The position numbers were made by a program, and so were the translations under genes. Below, piece after piece: positions 1 to 8,258 of a stretch of 64,000 bases of DNA (the stretch's first letter is position 1; each line of letters opens with the position of its first letter). The DNA comes from Longibacter salinarum. GTDB lineage: Bacteria > Bacteroidota > Rhodothermia > Rhodothermales > Salinibacteraceae. The stretch lies in the NCBI RefSeq assembly GCF_002554795.1, contig NZ_PDEQ01000001.1, positions 682,001 to 746,000 on the forward strand. Direction: 5' to 3'. The notes under the pieces were generated by a model. That model was not told the origin of the DNA. It saw only the letters and a program-made list of their open reading frames with translations, and made no database searches.

Positions 1-82
1 GCAACTGCCCACGGCAGTGTTGTACCTGGGAAGCCTCCAACCGATGTTCCCACGGCTACCCTTACTCCGACCTCTTCTTACC

Positions 83-460
83 ATGAAGCGGCTACTTACC
101 ACTCTCGCCTCTATTTTGGGCCTCTGGATTCTGGTGAGCTTTACCGGCGTTCTCGCCGATGGTGCTCGTCCTGAATTCTGGACAACGAGCCTAATGTGGA
201 GCTTACTCGCGGGCCTCGTGATCGCTCCGTTCTACGCCTTCGTCAATTCGCAGATGTTTGCGACGCCTCCCGCGCCCCGACCTGCCTCAGACGAGCGCAA
301 CGGTGAATCTATTCCCGAAGAGAACGAGGTTCCGTCGTTCGACACAGGATCGCGGGACGCTCCGCCGACGCGGGCACTCGACGTTGAGCAGATCAACCGG
401 ATGGCCAACGGAAGGAAGCTGTGGCCTGAGGAGAATGAACAAGAGACCGTGAGCGCGTAG
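83..460 (+). CDS. Small membrane protein with one FWT/MWSLL module
   Basis: No known family is recognised. The 125-residue product has a hydrophobic segment at about residues 4-26, a short acidic link, the motif FWTTSLMWSLL at residues 32-42, a second hydrophobic segment to about residue 57, and then a hydrophilic acidic tail. The ATG at 83 is preferred to the upstream in-frame start at 17. From 83 the protein begins MKRLL, directly before the first membrane segment, and FWT falls at residue 32, exactly where it falls in the next gene. The same module occurs twice more in the protein at 592-1251, so the two genes are tandem relatives. A strong hairpin at 493-529 follows. The membrane location is inferred and the function unknown. 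Confidence 0.7.
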   Translation: MKRLLTTLASILGLWILVSFTGVLADGARPEFWTTSLMWSLLAGLVIAPFYAFVNSQMFATPPAPRPASDERNGESIPEENEVPSFDTGSRDAPPTRALDVEQINRMANGRKLWPEENEQETVSA

Positions 461-492
461 GTGACTGCGCAAAAATACGTGGCTTGGTAAGT

Positions 493-529
493 CGCCGGGA
501 TGTGCTGTGGTTCATAGCACATCCCGGCG
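493..529. terminator. Strong hairpin between the two module-bearing genes
   Basis: A perfect 14-bp inverted repeat (CGCCGGGATGTGCT and its complement) closes a 9-nt loop. It lies 33 bp after the first small membrane gene and 63 bp before the likely start of the second. No T-run follows, so it may be a terminator of unusual type, an mRNA-stabilising stem or an attenuating structure. Its position also argues against starting the second gene at the upstream GTG at 484. Confidence 0.6.
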
Positions 530-591
530 TAGCTGCATGGCAACGCGGAGTGAGGGTGATTATTACCTCATCGCCAACCCGCTCCAATGCC

Positions 592-1251
592 ATGAAGTGG
601 CTCTTGTATGTCATCGCCGCAATTGTCTTTGCCGGCGTGTTCGTCAGCATTATCGGAATCGTCGCCGATGCTGACCATCTTGCGTTCTGGACGCAGACGC
701 TCATGTTGAGTCTGCTAGGAACGGTCATCGTTGCACCAGCACTCGTCTATGTCGCGGCACGGTCTAAGGCGGAGACCAATGAACCGATTGCAACCCCATC
801 GGTCCCTGCTGAGACCACAGGAAGGTCTGCAACGAACGGTGCACCCCGACCGAAGCGATCAGCATTCCGTATCGGAGCCTATGTCTTCTCCGGCTTCGTC
901 GTCGTATGGGCGGCAGTGAGTTTGATCAGCTTATTCGTCGACCAGGCTCGGCTCTCGTTCTGGACGCAAAGTGTCATGTGGTCGCTCCTGGTGTTGTTGA
1001 TCTGGGCGCCTGTCATGGCCTTCTTCATCAACCCGTTCAACGACCCGGCGATACAGGACACGACGTCGGGGAGATCGCATGGCGACGAGACTACCGGTGA
1101 CTTTGTCCCGGAAGGATCGACCACGTTTGCGACAGGGCCCAACGTCACTGAAGAGCGGGAAACCCCGTCAGGCGACGCTCCCTCGTCCCGCGCCACCGGT
1201 CACCCCGAGCGCGAAGCCGCACAGAACCACCCAGAAGAAGCAAGCCGATAG
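592..1251 (+). CDS. Membrane protein with two copies of the FWT/MWSLL module
   Basis: No family is recognised. The 219-residue product contains two copies of the module in the preceding gene. Copy one covers residues 1-60 (FWTQTLMLSLL from residue 32) and copy two about residues 92-150 (FWTQSVMWSLL from residue 123). A Pro/Thr/Ala-rich linker separates them and a hydrophilic acidic tail follows. Each copy is a pair of hydrophobic segments, so four membrane passes are predicted. The ATG at 592 gives the same spacing from start to FWT as the upstream protein and places the 493-529 hairpin outside the gene. The gene converges on the Usp genes across a bidirectional terminator. The function is unknown. 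Descent by internal and tandem duplication is an inference from the matching motifs. Confidence 0.75.
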   Translation: MKWLLYVIAAIVFAGVFVSIIGIVADADHLAFWTQTLMLSLLGTVIVAPALVYVAARSKAETNEPIATPSVPAETTGRSATNGAPRPKRSAFRIGAYVFSGFVVVWAAVSLISLFVDQARLSFWTQSVMWSLLVLLIWAPVMAFFINPFNDPAIQDTTSGRSHGDETTGDFVPEGSTTFATGPNVTEERETPSGDAPSSRATGHPEREAAQNHPEEASR

Positions 1252-1283
1252 AATATATTTCTTCTACATATCTAGCAAAAAAG

Positions 1284-1316
1284 GGGACCTCCCGCATCGC
1301 ACGTGCGAGAGGTCCC
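1284..1316. terminator. Bidirectional terminator between convergent genes
   Basis: GGGACCTC and GAGGTCCC form an 8-bp stem around an inner palindrome TCGCACGTGCGA. A run of six A residues precedes the stem, giving a U-run for minus-strand transcripts, and TTCATTT follows on the plus side. It separates the convergent membrane-protein gene and Usp gene. Confidence 0.8.
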
Positions 1317-1354
1317 TTCATTTCGCCACAGTGTGTGAGAGGCAAGCCGCACGC

Positions 1355-2293
1355 TCAGGCTTTGGCTTCCTCTGTCTTCTCCGTGAGCATCGTTAGAACC
1401 GGGCACTGCGCCACGCGGACGATGCGCTCCGTATTCGACCCGAGCAGAAAACGTTCGACCCCGCTGAGACCGCGCGTCGCCATGACGATGAGCTGCGTTC
1501 CTTCCGTTTCAGCATAGTCGATGACGCTCTCTGCGACTCGTCCGTGTTTGACGGCGGTGGTTATCGGTACATCAGGTCCGCCGACGGAGTCTGAAAGCTG
1601 ACGTAACGCTTTATCTGCGTTGGCTACAATTTCTTCGTCCATCTCTACTACACCGACGCCCGGCAGTCCGGTATCGCTGAACGTAGGCACGGTCCGTTTC
1701 TCTGCCACGAACAGAAGGTGCAGCGTCGCTCCATATACGTCAGCGAACTCTTTCGCTACGCGAACCGCCTGTTTAGAGTGCTCAGAAAAGTCCACCGGAG
1801 CAAGTACTTCCTCGACGATTCTCCCCTTCTCTCCTTCAATCCACGGCACTTCCTCGTTCACCGTAATCACCGGGCAGCGGGCATGCCGGACCAGTTTGTC
1901 CGCGACATTGCCCAGCATCAGCCGCTCGATATTTCTGTGACCGTGTGTGCCCATCACGACCAGATCGATCCCATTTTCCTCGATATAATCGTGGATCGTG
2001 GCTGCGACGTCGAAGCTGAGATGGACGGAGACGGCCGTGTCAATCTCAATCGATTCACCGTCCGGGACCATGTGATTCAGGCGATCCTGCGCTTCCTCTC
2101 GAATGCGAGCCCGGATCTGCGTCGCCTTCTTCTGTGCGTCGTCGATGCCATAAAACTCGGGGTCGAGTTCATCAACCACGTGCAACACGTGAAGGGTCGC
2201 GTCGAATCGTTCCGCCAGATCTACCGCCTTGGTCAGTGCGTGCTGAGCACAGGCGGAGAAGTCGGTCGGTACGAGAATCTTCTGAATGTCCAT
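1355..2293 (-). CDS. Universal stress protein, two UspA domains
   Basis: This 312-residue cytoplasmic protein consists of two UspA domains (about residues 1-150 and 155-305), each starting with the typical ILVPTDFS or VLAPVDFS strand. The nucleotide-binding pattern G-2X-G-9X-G-S/T is present but imperfect in both halves. Domain 1 has GTHG with GN instead of GS at residues 128-129, and domain 2 has ATRG in place of GTHG, ending in GS. Two-domain Usps of this kind commonly bind ATP and are induced in stress or stationary phase, but their molecular role is seldom known. It starts 39 bp after the stop of the neighbouring Usp gene on the same strand and is probably co-transcribed with it. The leader before the ATG is pyrimidine-rich with no Shine-Dalgarno sequence. 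Confidence 0.92.
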   Translation of the reverse strand: MDIQKILVPTDFSACAQHALTKAVDLAERFDATLHVLHVVDELDPEFYGIDDAQKKATQIRARIREEAQDRLNHMVPDGESIEIDTAVSVHLSFDVAATIHDYIEENGIDLVVMGTHGHRNIERLMLGNVADKLVRHARCPVITVNEEVPWIEGEKGRIVEEVLAPVDFSEHSKQAVRVAKEFADVYGATLHLLFVAEKRTVPTFSDTGLPGVGVVEMDEEIVANADKALRQLSDSVGGPDVPITTAVKHGRVAESVIDYAETEGTQLIVMATRGLSGVERFLLGSNTERIVRVAQCPVLTMLTEKTEEAKA

Positions 2294-2332
2294 AGAAAGA
2301 GAGCTTAGGTACGGAAAGGGAACGTCAGGGGG

Positions 2333-3250
2333 TCATGCATGGGCCGGTGCGGACGCTGACGGAGTTCGAACCAGCGACTTTGCATTCGGCTTTACAACAA
2401 AAACCGGCTGTTCGGCACGTCGAACCACATTTTCAGTCACACTACCCATCAACAGCCGGTCCAGTCCGGATCGACCGTGTGTGGCGATCACAATGAGGTC
2501 GATTTCGTTCTCCTGAGCATAGTCGCGAATGCTCGCAGGGGCATACCCGATGCGTGCCTCCACAACCGCGTGCTCAATGCCGATTTTTTCGCGGGCGAGT
2601 TCTGCAAGTGCGTTTTCAACATTCTCAACAACCTCGCCCGTTGGCAGCTCGATTGGTTCGATGCCATATGTTGATGGGTATACAACTTCCTCTACTACGT
2701 GCAAAAGATCCAGTCGCGCACCATACGTTAGCGCCAACTCACGAGCGTGAGCGACTGCAAGGGTCGAGCCATCGGAAAAATCGACGGGAACCAGGATGCG
2801 GGACAGGCGAGTGGGCGGGTTTTCCGAGACATCTCCTCGGACGGTCAATACCGGACAGTGGGCGGACCGAACGACGTCCTCGGCAACGCTACCCATGAGA
2901 AGCCGATTGACGCCTGTGCGTCCATGCGTGCCCATCACGATCAGATCCGTGTCCCGCTCATCGGCGACCTCCACAATCCTCTCGTGAACGATCGCCCCCT
3001 CGATCTGCATTTGATCGATGTTGAGATCTGTAGACGTAAATGGAAGCGATCCCATCATGGAATCGATGGTCTCAGCAGACATCGGATGGGCATCCACCAT
3101 ATCGCGATACCCATACAGGTGCCGGCCGGCAACACTCAGGATGCAGAGCTCTGCATCATGCGCGTGAGCAAGGAAGGCGGCCTGTGGGAAGGCCCTGGCC
3201 GCGCCATCCGAGAAATCAGTCGGAAATAAAATGCGTTTGATCGAAAGCAT
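2333..3250 (-). CDS. Universal stress protein, two UspA domains
   Basis: A 305-residue tandem UspA protein. Domain 1 begins ILFPTDFS and has the full ATP-binding signature GTHGRTGVNRLLMGS. Domain 2 begins ILVPVDFS and has ATHG in place of GTHG but keeps the closing GS. Domain 1 is therefore the better candidate for nucleotide binding. The gene lies between the Acg-type nitroreductase (66 bp upstream) and a second Usp gene (39 bp downstream), all on the minus strand. The upstream gap contains a TTGACA that could be a -35 element for this pair. Family membership is clear; the physiological role, probably stress, redox or energy limitation, is inferred from the family and neighbours. Confidence 0.92.
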   Translation of the reverse strand: MLSIKRILFPTDFSDGAARAFPQAAFLAHAHDAELCILSVAGRHLYGYRDMVDAHPMSAETIDSMMGSLPFTSTDLNIDQMQIEGAIVHERIVEVADERDTDLIVMGTHGRTGVNRLLMGSVAEDVVRSAHCPVLTVRGDVSENPPTRLSRILVPVDFSDGSTLAVAHARELALTYGARLDLLHVVEEVVYPSTYGIEPIELPTGEVVENVENALAELAREKIGIEHAVVEARIGYAPASIRDYAQENEIDLIVIATHGRSGLDRLLMGSVTENVVRRAEQPVFVVKPNAKSLVRTPSASAPAHA

Positions 3251-3274
3251 AGCCGTTCGGGGTTATGGATGATA

Positions 3275-3303
3275 AGGAAACGAACAGCGGCAACAGGTGT
3301 CAA
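3275..3303 (-). promoter_or_regulatory. Possible promoter of the Usp pair
   Basis: On the minus strand a perfect TTGACA (3303-3298) is followed after 17 nt by TTTCCT (3280-3275), 24 bp before the start of the Usp gene at 3250. The -35 box is ideal and the -10 box poor. An alternative -10, TTATCA, lies slightly downstream. It would let the two Usp genes be transcribed independently of the nitroreductase. Confidence 0.35.
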
Positions 3304-3316
3304 CCGTTCGAACATG

Positions 3317-4384
3317 TCAGTCAGACCGAACGGGCACCGGCTGGCGACCACTTCGAGGCTCTTGTGTCGTCACAACGCCCATGCGAAGGATGATCTGCGG
3401 CACTCCGTCGTGTGTTAACAGCTCGTGGAGTTGATTCCGAAGTCGATCCACCTTAACGGGTTGATTCAAGAAGCTTGCGGCGAGTCCAAAGGACGTGGCC
3501 CGAAGTAGGACGCGATCGAGCGCCTGTCCACCCGTGAGCCAGTCCGGTACATGATCATTCGCAGTGGCTAAGATCCCCAGAACGGGAGCGCTGCGAATCA
3601 TGGCCGTCTCTTGCCGCCACGGATCAGGGTGCCCACCGGGAAGAGCATGAAGCCACCGGGCCGTAGCGGTCTGCCATCGGCTCCAGCCTCGGGATTTCCC
3701 GACGACACCGGTCTTGTCGCTGACGCGGGAGGTCCATTCGGCCAGCTCACGACGCACGTCAGGATCCGCGAGCATGATTTCGTTGCCCTGAATCACAAGA
3801 TCCAGAAGCCGTTGCCGACGATCTGCCCCCGTCACAATCTCCAGTGTTGCTCCTTCCTGCTCTGCGGCTTCCTGCAGTGCCTCAATATCGGCATCGGCAA
3901 CGTTCGCATCGGCAAACGCTTCACGATGCGTCCGCCGCCTATGGATCGCAGAAAATAGCCTTTCCTCCAAAAGCGATGGCTGTCTGTGCTCCCCCATGCG
4001 GATTCGTGCGAGCGCTTTTTGCCCTGCTCCACTGGACGCAAAGGAAGCATCATCGGTCGCCGCGTTCGCTGCTCCACCATCCGGAAACAACTCTACGAGG
4101 GGGTCGAACCCTGCATGAATCATAGCAATCCGGAGATGAAACAGCGCTGCCCCGCAACTCATGATTCGCTCTCGTCCACCAGGGTCGAGCGCGGGCAGCG
4201 TCAGCGCAGGGTCCGCATACAACCAAATCGCATCATCCCGGATTGAAAACTGCCACGGTTGTGTGTTATGGCCGGACGGAGCCATGACTGCATACTGAAG
4301 CAAGAACGCAAGCTGCTCATTGACCGGCGCATCGCGCGGAAATGAGGGGTCGTTTGAGATTGGCGTGGTCGAGGGGCGATCCAT
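3317..4384 (-). CDS. Acg-type nitroreductase-family FMN protein
   Basis: The 355-residue product matches the Acg-like branch of the nitroreductase superfamily, best known from Mycobacterium tuberculosis Rv2032. Near the N terminus is APSGHNTQPWQF (about residues 35-46), the typical FMN-binding entry of this group. An arginine-rich central part (about residues 115-170) and a C-terminal nitroreductase segment follow. The ATG at 4384 is preferred because the 42 residues added by the start at 4510 show no conserved feature; the upstream start cannot be excluded. Acg proteins are thought to sequester or use flavin during dormancy, and the exact reaction is unknown. Location next to Usp genes is the notable context, since acg and Usp genes share the DosR regulon in mycobacteria. 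Confidence 0.8.
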   Translation of the reverse strand: MDRPSTTPISNDPSFPRDAPVNEQLAFLLQYAVMAPSGHNTQPWQFSIRDDAIWLYADPALTLPALDPGGRERIMSCGAALFHLRIAMIHAGFDPLVELFPDGGAANAATDDASFASSGAGQKALARIRMGEHRQPSLLEERLFSAIHRRRTHREAFADANVADADIEALQEAAEQEGATLEIVTGADRRQRLLDLVIQGNEIMLADPDVRRELAEWTSRVSDKTGVVGKSRGWSRWQTATARWLHALPGGHPDPWRQETAMIRSAPVLGILATANDHVPDWLTGGQALDRVLLRATSFGLAASFLNQPVKVDRLRNQLHELLTHDGVPQIILRMGVVTTQEPRSGRQPVPVRSD

Positions 4385-4585
4385 CGTAGTTGCGTCGCTA
4401 GAGACAATCGAACGTGCCAAATACGCGAAGTACGGTCGTCGGCCTTCCGGTGTGCACAAGTAAAAGTAAGACCGCGCATCCATATCGCCCCACCTCCCCA
4501 TCCCCTGCATGGACGCAAGAAAGATCGGCTCTATCGTGTGGGGGAAACTCCTACTTTACCGAACACGCTTTTTGACCGTGTTGCC

Positions 4586-6544
4586 CTACGCAACCGGAAT
4601 ACCGATCAGGTTCCAGTACCACAGCCACGGAATATACGCTATGAGACCCGCGGTAACGATCGAGAAGTGAACTCGAGTGCTTTGTGACCACGACGATGTC
4701 GTCCATGCGCGTACGACGAAGATCACAAGGGCAAGCGACAGGACCGATGCCATGATCGGAAATGCCAGCAACGGCTGGATGGATGCGGGGTCGGTGTGGG
4801 TAGGACCGAGCGGACCGCCTGTCAGCAAGCGAAATCCTAGAGCAAATAGAAACCCGATGTGTAATGCGGCGGCAAATGTAGCTAGAGGACGTGCGTACTG
4901 CATACCTTCAGCGGCATTGTCATCGTCCATCGAACCCGGTCGAAAGAACTCACGGACTGGAAGAACGAAGACCGACGAGTACGCTAGCAGGCAAACGATG
5001 AGCCAGGCAAGACCTAGAGCTCTTTCGGCCAGGAACGGAATTCGTTCGAATGTCGCAGCTCCAACCTGAATTCGCGGGACAGGGCCAGCGCCAGAGACCA
5101 CCGCCGCGCTTTCCCGCACGGACCCATCAGAAGCCGCAAATCGAAGATCCCCCTTGTGAAGTAGCGTAAGCGCTCCATCGGCGAGTCCAACAGTGATCGC
5201 CGTATCGCCGCGGGCCTCGACCTCGACATCGGGATAGGGGACACCGAGGAGCGCGAACGCGGCCTCAAATGAGGTATGCGGCCGGCGGGCAATTCGGTAC
5301 GTTCCATCCAACGTTGCCAGATCACCCGAAATGGTTTCAGGCGCGTCGACGGTCGGAGCATCTACATCTTGGAGCACGAGCTCCGTCACGGCTTTTGCCA
5401 TTTCGACGGCTGTGGACGCATTTCCGGCGACAAAGACGCCAAGATCCAATCCTGGAAATACAACAAGCTGGCTTCCCGCTCCGGGATACGTCCCGTCATG
5501 CACAAACGCACGATGACCGGAAACCGTGCGCTGAAACCAACCAAGATGACCGCGACGCCCGGCAAAAGCATCTCTCATGTCTCCCCGTTCGAAGGAGACG
5601 GCCTCTCGCGGAAGCACCCGCTCCTCCTCCAGCCACCCATCCGAAAGCACCGCCGAGAGGAAACGAGCCATGTCTCGTCCGGTCGTCCATGCTCCGCCAG
5701 CAGGGGCCATCGTGACGTAATCGTGCGGAAGCGGGTCGAAGCCTTTCTCACTACTGGCGTAACCGGTCACGCGAGCGTCTGCGTAGGCACCGGCTCCCGG
5801 CGCAAACGTTGAGCGAGTCATCCGGAGAGGCTCGAACAGGAGCGAGTCTGCCAACTCTGCGAACGTCTGACCCACGCGATGCTCGGCCTCGGCGGCGGCC
5901 CACGTGTATCCTTCATTCGAATATCGTGACACCGCCCCTGCCGGATCGATCTGCGGTGGAAGCCGTCGTCGCACGACCGATCTGAGCGATGCCGGAGGAC
6001 GCGACGACCCCGCTCCGAGAAGGCGGCCGTCAAGGCCGGACGTGTGCGCCAGCAGATGGGCGATCGTGACTGAATCAGCCGCATCACGATCTACAACGCC
6101 CCTCCCGACGGGTTCATCCAGAACGATGAGTCCGTGCGCATCCAACGTCCGCAGAAGGGTAGCCGTCAGCGTTTTCGACACCGACGCCACGCGAAAGACG
6201 GACCGTTCCGGGGAGACCACCACCCCGGAAGTAAGGTTCGTACGCCCCGTCCCTTTCAATGCAACGATTCGATTCCCCTCCATCACCGTGACCACGGCGC
6301 CAGGCACCCTGTAGCGATCGAGCAATCCGGGCAGGAGACTGTCCAAACGCACGTTCACGGTCGCCGAGTCGAGCAGAGAACCATAAGATTCGCCGGTAGA
6401 CGTCGTCTGCGCGACGACCTGTGCGGTGCTACCTGCTATGGTCGCCAGTATCAGCGCGAGGAGAAGTATCGGGGCCACACAAAATTTGGCGATCCGCTGA
6501 CGAAAACGCCGCGGACCGCCAGTCGAACAAAGAGAGGCGATCAT
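4586..6544 (-). CDS. Beta-lactamase-fold serine hydrolase with membrane tail
   Basis: This 652-residue protein has an N-terminal hydrophobic export signal (about residues 22-45), a class C beta-lactamase/PBP-like domain (about residues 60-400) and a C-terminal region with several hydrophobic segments (about residues 515-650). The expected active-site motifs are present: SVSK at residues 121-124 (SxxK), YSN at 208-210 and HDG at 349-351. Members act as D-Ala peptidases, esterases or unknown hydrolases, and a true beta-lactamase is not implied. The extra C-terminal membrane helices suggest anchoring in the cytoplasmic membrane with the catalytic domain outside. It is the first gene of a minus-strand run ending in Usp genes. 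The upstream intergenic region carries a LacI-type palindrome, a hairpin and a repeat copy. Confidence 0.85.
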   Translation of the reverse strand: MIASLCSTGGPRRFRQRIAKFCVAPILLLALILATIAGSTAQVVAQTTSTGESYGSLLDSATVNVRLDSLLPGLLDRYRVPGAVVTVMEGNRIVALKGTGRTNLTSGVVVSPERSVFRVASVSKTLTATLLRTLDAHGLIVLDEPVGRGVVDRDAADSVTIAHLLAHTSGLDGRLLGAGSSRPPASLRSVVRRRLPPQIDPAGAVSRYSNEGYTWAAAEAEHRVGQTFAELADSLLFEPLRMTRSTFAPGAGAYADARVTGYASSEKGFDPLPHDYVTMAPAGGAWTTGRDMARFLSAVLSDGWLEEERVLPREAVSFERGDMRDAFAGRRGHLGWFQRTVSGHRAFVHDGTYPGAGSQLVVFPGLDLGVFVAGNASTAVEMAKAVTELVLQDVDAPTVDAPETISGDLATLDGTYRIARRPHTSFEAAFALLGVPYPDVEVEARGDTAITVGLADGALTLLHKGDLRFAASDGSVRESAAVVSGAGPVPRIQVGAATFERIPFLAERALGLAWLIVCLLAYSSVFVLPVREFFRPGSMDDDNAAEGMQYARPLATFAAALHIGFLFALGFRLLTGGPLGPTHTDPASIQPLLAFPIMASVLSLALVIFVVRAWTTSSWSQSTRVHFSIVTAGLIAYIPWLWYWNLIGIPVA

Positions 6545-6921
6545 AAATCGGAAGGGTGCAAACAGACGGGTACAGAGTGGAAGGCAGCCGGCTGGGAAGA
6601 GTGGACTCGATTATTCTCGGCCACGCGCCCCGGCGACGACACGCTGCATGATGCGATAATACCGAATCCAAATGATCCTGTTAGTATGCCGTGACTCGGA
6701 TGTGGAGTCGATTCGATCGACAAAAAGGTAAGAGACGCAGGACTCAATGTTTTCTGGTCCCTTCATAACCGGTTTCGCGGATGAAGGGCGACAAAGAAAA
6801 GGCTGAAGGTAAACGTTTACCACGGAGGCATTAGGCTCCGTGAGCGAGATCCACGACATCTCAATCGTGCGCTCGCCGCGCAGACTGACGGTCGGGAGGT
6901 CCGTGTCCTGGGGTGGCTGAT
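6545..6921. other. Non-coding region upstream of the serine hydrolase
   Basis: No convincing gene is seen in this stretch. It should hold the promoter of the minus-strand hydrolase gene, although no clear -35/-10 pair was found by eye. It contains a perfect 14-bp palindrome (6808-6821), an adjoining 7-bp inverted repeat CACGGAG/CTCCGTG (6821-6842), and the left arm of a hairpin that leads into the interspersed repeat starting at 6922. Confidence 0.6.
6808..6821. promoter_or_regulatory. LacI-type palindromic operator candidate
   Basis: GGTAAACGTTTACC is a perfect 14-bp palindrome with a central CG, the layout bound by many LacI/GalR-family regulators. It lies about 265 bp upstream of the serine hydrolase start. 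No LacI-family gene is present in the window, so the regulator is unknown. A short inverted repeat with CACGGAG/CTCCGTG arms abuts it. Confidence 0.4.
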
Positions 6922-6937
6922 GGTACGGACCTCCCGA
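6892..6937. repeat. Hairpin at the left edge of repeat copy A
   Basis: TCGGGAGGTCCGT (6892-6904) and ACGGACCTCCCGA (6925-6937) form a perfect 13-bp stem around a 20-nt loop. The right arm lies inside the interspersed repeat while the left arm is outside the part shared with the other two copies. No T-run follows either arm, so a simple intrinsic terminator is unlikely. Confidence 0.6.
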
Positions 6938-7160
6938 TGGTTGGTCCTCACTATGTTTGCAATACTGCGTTGGTTGATCTCCCGCTGTGTCTACTGCGTC
7001 ATCCCGAAAAGAGCACTGTCAGACGTGTGATAGGCATGAACACCTGTCGCTACGATCCGCCAAACAGGTTGTCAACCGTTCTTCTGCTAGGGTGTGGCGC
7101 GTCCGCTGAATCGAAGCCGTTGGAGACACCGACCGTTTAAAGTCGAAACCGTATAACAAG
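6922..7160 (+). repeat. Interspersed non-coding repeat, copy A
   Basis: One of three diverged copies in this window, all in the same orientation (others at 32927 and 57435). Blocks shared with the other copies include GGTACGGACC at the left end, GGTTGGTCCTC, TGTGTCTA, ATCCGCCAAACAG, GTTCTTCTGCT and CGTTGGAGAC, followed by GTCGAAAC. The blocks occur in the same order with small insertions and deletions between them. No conserved reading frame is visible, so the element is probably not coding. It fills the gap between the serine hydrolase and the Usp gene ending at 7210. It may be a MITE-like element, a structured RNA or a regulatory relic. The homology was found by eye. Confidence 0.7.
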
Positions 7161-7209
7161 CTTGTTCCGTCTCCACAATGCGCCGTCAAAAACAATCATG
7201 TTGCTTTGA

Positions 7210-8187
7210 TCAGGACGCCTTCGATGTCTTCCGGTCGCTGCCGGAAGACGTCGACTCAGACGGTTCCTCGATCTCCTCTGGTTGGACCTTAAGCACGCAA
7301 ACGGGACAGGTGGCTTGCCGGACGACGCGCGCTGTCACAGATCCGAGCATGATCCGCTCAAGACCTGTACGACCATGTGAAGCCATCAAGATGAGATCAG
7401 AATCAAGTTCACCCGCCGTGTCGATGATCATCATGGCAGCATGTCCCTCTTTGACGTGTGTCTCGATAGACACTGGCAGTCCCTCCGTCGTTTGGACCAA
7501 GCGATCCAATTGCTTGCGAGACTGCTCGATCGGATCGGGCATCAAATCGTGAAGCGTTACCGCACCAACGAGCGGAACCGGAAACGGAAGCGGCTCCACC
7601 ACCGTCAAAACATCCATTGATGCATTGAATGTTGCCGTCACCTCCCGTGCCGCACGCAGGAGAGGACGACTGAATTCTGATAGATCAACCGGTGTGAGTA
7701 CGCGCTTCACGTCGGATGGAATGTTTGCATCCTCCTGAACGGTAAGGACCGCGCAGGGCGCTTTTCGCACGACCTCAGCGGTAACGGAACCCAGGAGCAG
7801 TCTCGACACACCGCGCCGCCCCTCTGTGCCCATCACGACGATGTCCATGCCTTCGTGCTCCGCGTATTCAGAAATCACGTCGGCCGGCGCAATTCCGCGC
7901 GAGTGAATCCTGTGAACGGGCACGTCGCTCTGTTCGACCGTGTCGATGAGCGATTGCATCTTCTGGTCTACCTCATCGCGGATGGTACGATAAAACTCCT
8001 CTTCGTCGAGACTTGCGTCGAACGCACCACGGACAGGGTCATCCCCCAGGGACGGAGCAACGTGAAGCAGGTGAAGCTCTGCTCCCCACTGTTCAGCCAA
8101 ATCGTATGCATACTCGAACGCGTGATGAGACTCTTCGCTAAAGTCTGTGGGATGTAGAATCGCGTCGATTTTAAACATCGTTGGCAC
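7210..8187 (-). CDS. Universal stress protein, two UspA domains
   Basis: A 325-residue tandem UspA protein. Domain 1 (about residues 5-150) starts ILHPTDFS and carries GTEGRRGVSRLLLGS, which fits the ATP-binding pattern. Domain 2 (about residues 160-305) starts VLTPVDLS and carries ASHGRTGLERIMLGS, with the first Gly changed to Ala. The C-terminal tail is rich in Glu, Ser and Thr. It is the last of three consecutive minus-strand Usp genes (9279-10271, 8259-9233, 7210-8187) with gaps of 45 and 71 bp, which look like one operon. Its stop is followed by repeat copy A rather than an obvious terminator. Family membership is certain; the specific signal is unknown. Confidence 0.92.
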   Translation of the reverse strand: MPTMFKIDAILHPTDFSEESHHAFEYAYDLAEQWGAELHLLHVAPSLGDDPVRGAFDASLDEEEFYRTIRDEVDQKMQSLIDTVEQSDVPVHRIHSRGIAPADVISEYAEHEGMDIVVMGTEGRRGVSRLLLGSVTAEVVRKAPCAVLTVQEDANIPSDVKRVLTPVDLSEFSRPLLRAAREVTATFNASMDVLTVVEPLPFPVPLVGAVTLHDLMPDPIEQSRKQLDRLVQTTEGLPVSIETHVKEGHAAMMIIDTAGELDSDLILMASHGRTGLERIMLGSVTARVVRQATCPVCVLKVQPEEIEEPSESTSSGSDRKTSKAS

Positions 8188-8258
8188 CGAATCAAGGGTA
8201 ATAGGACAGAAAGAGGGCTGCAGATATCACGTCTGCGTCACCGATCTCAGGCAATACG

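Noticed and set aside
4586-6544. Antibiotic-resistance beta-lactamase
   Set aside because: Motifs SxxK, YxN and HxG are shared by many peptidases and esterases; the C-terminal membrane part and context give no support for beta-lactam hydrolysis.
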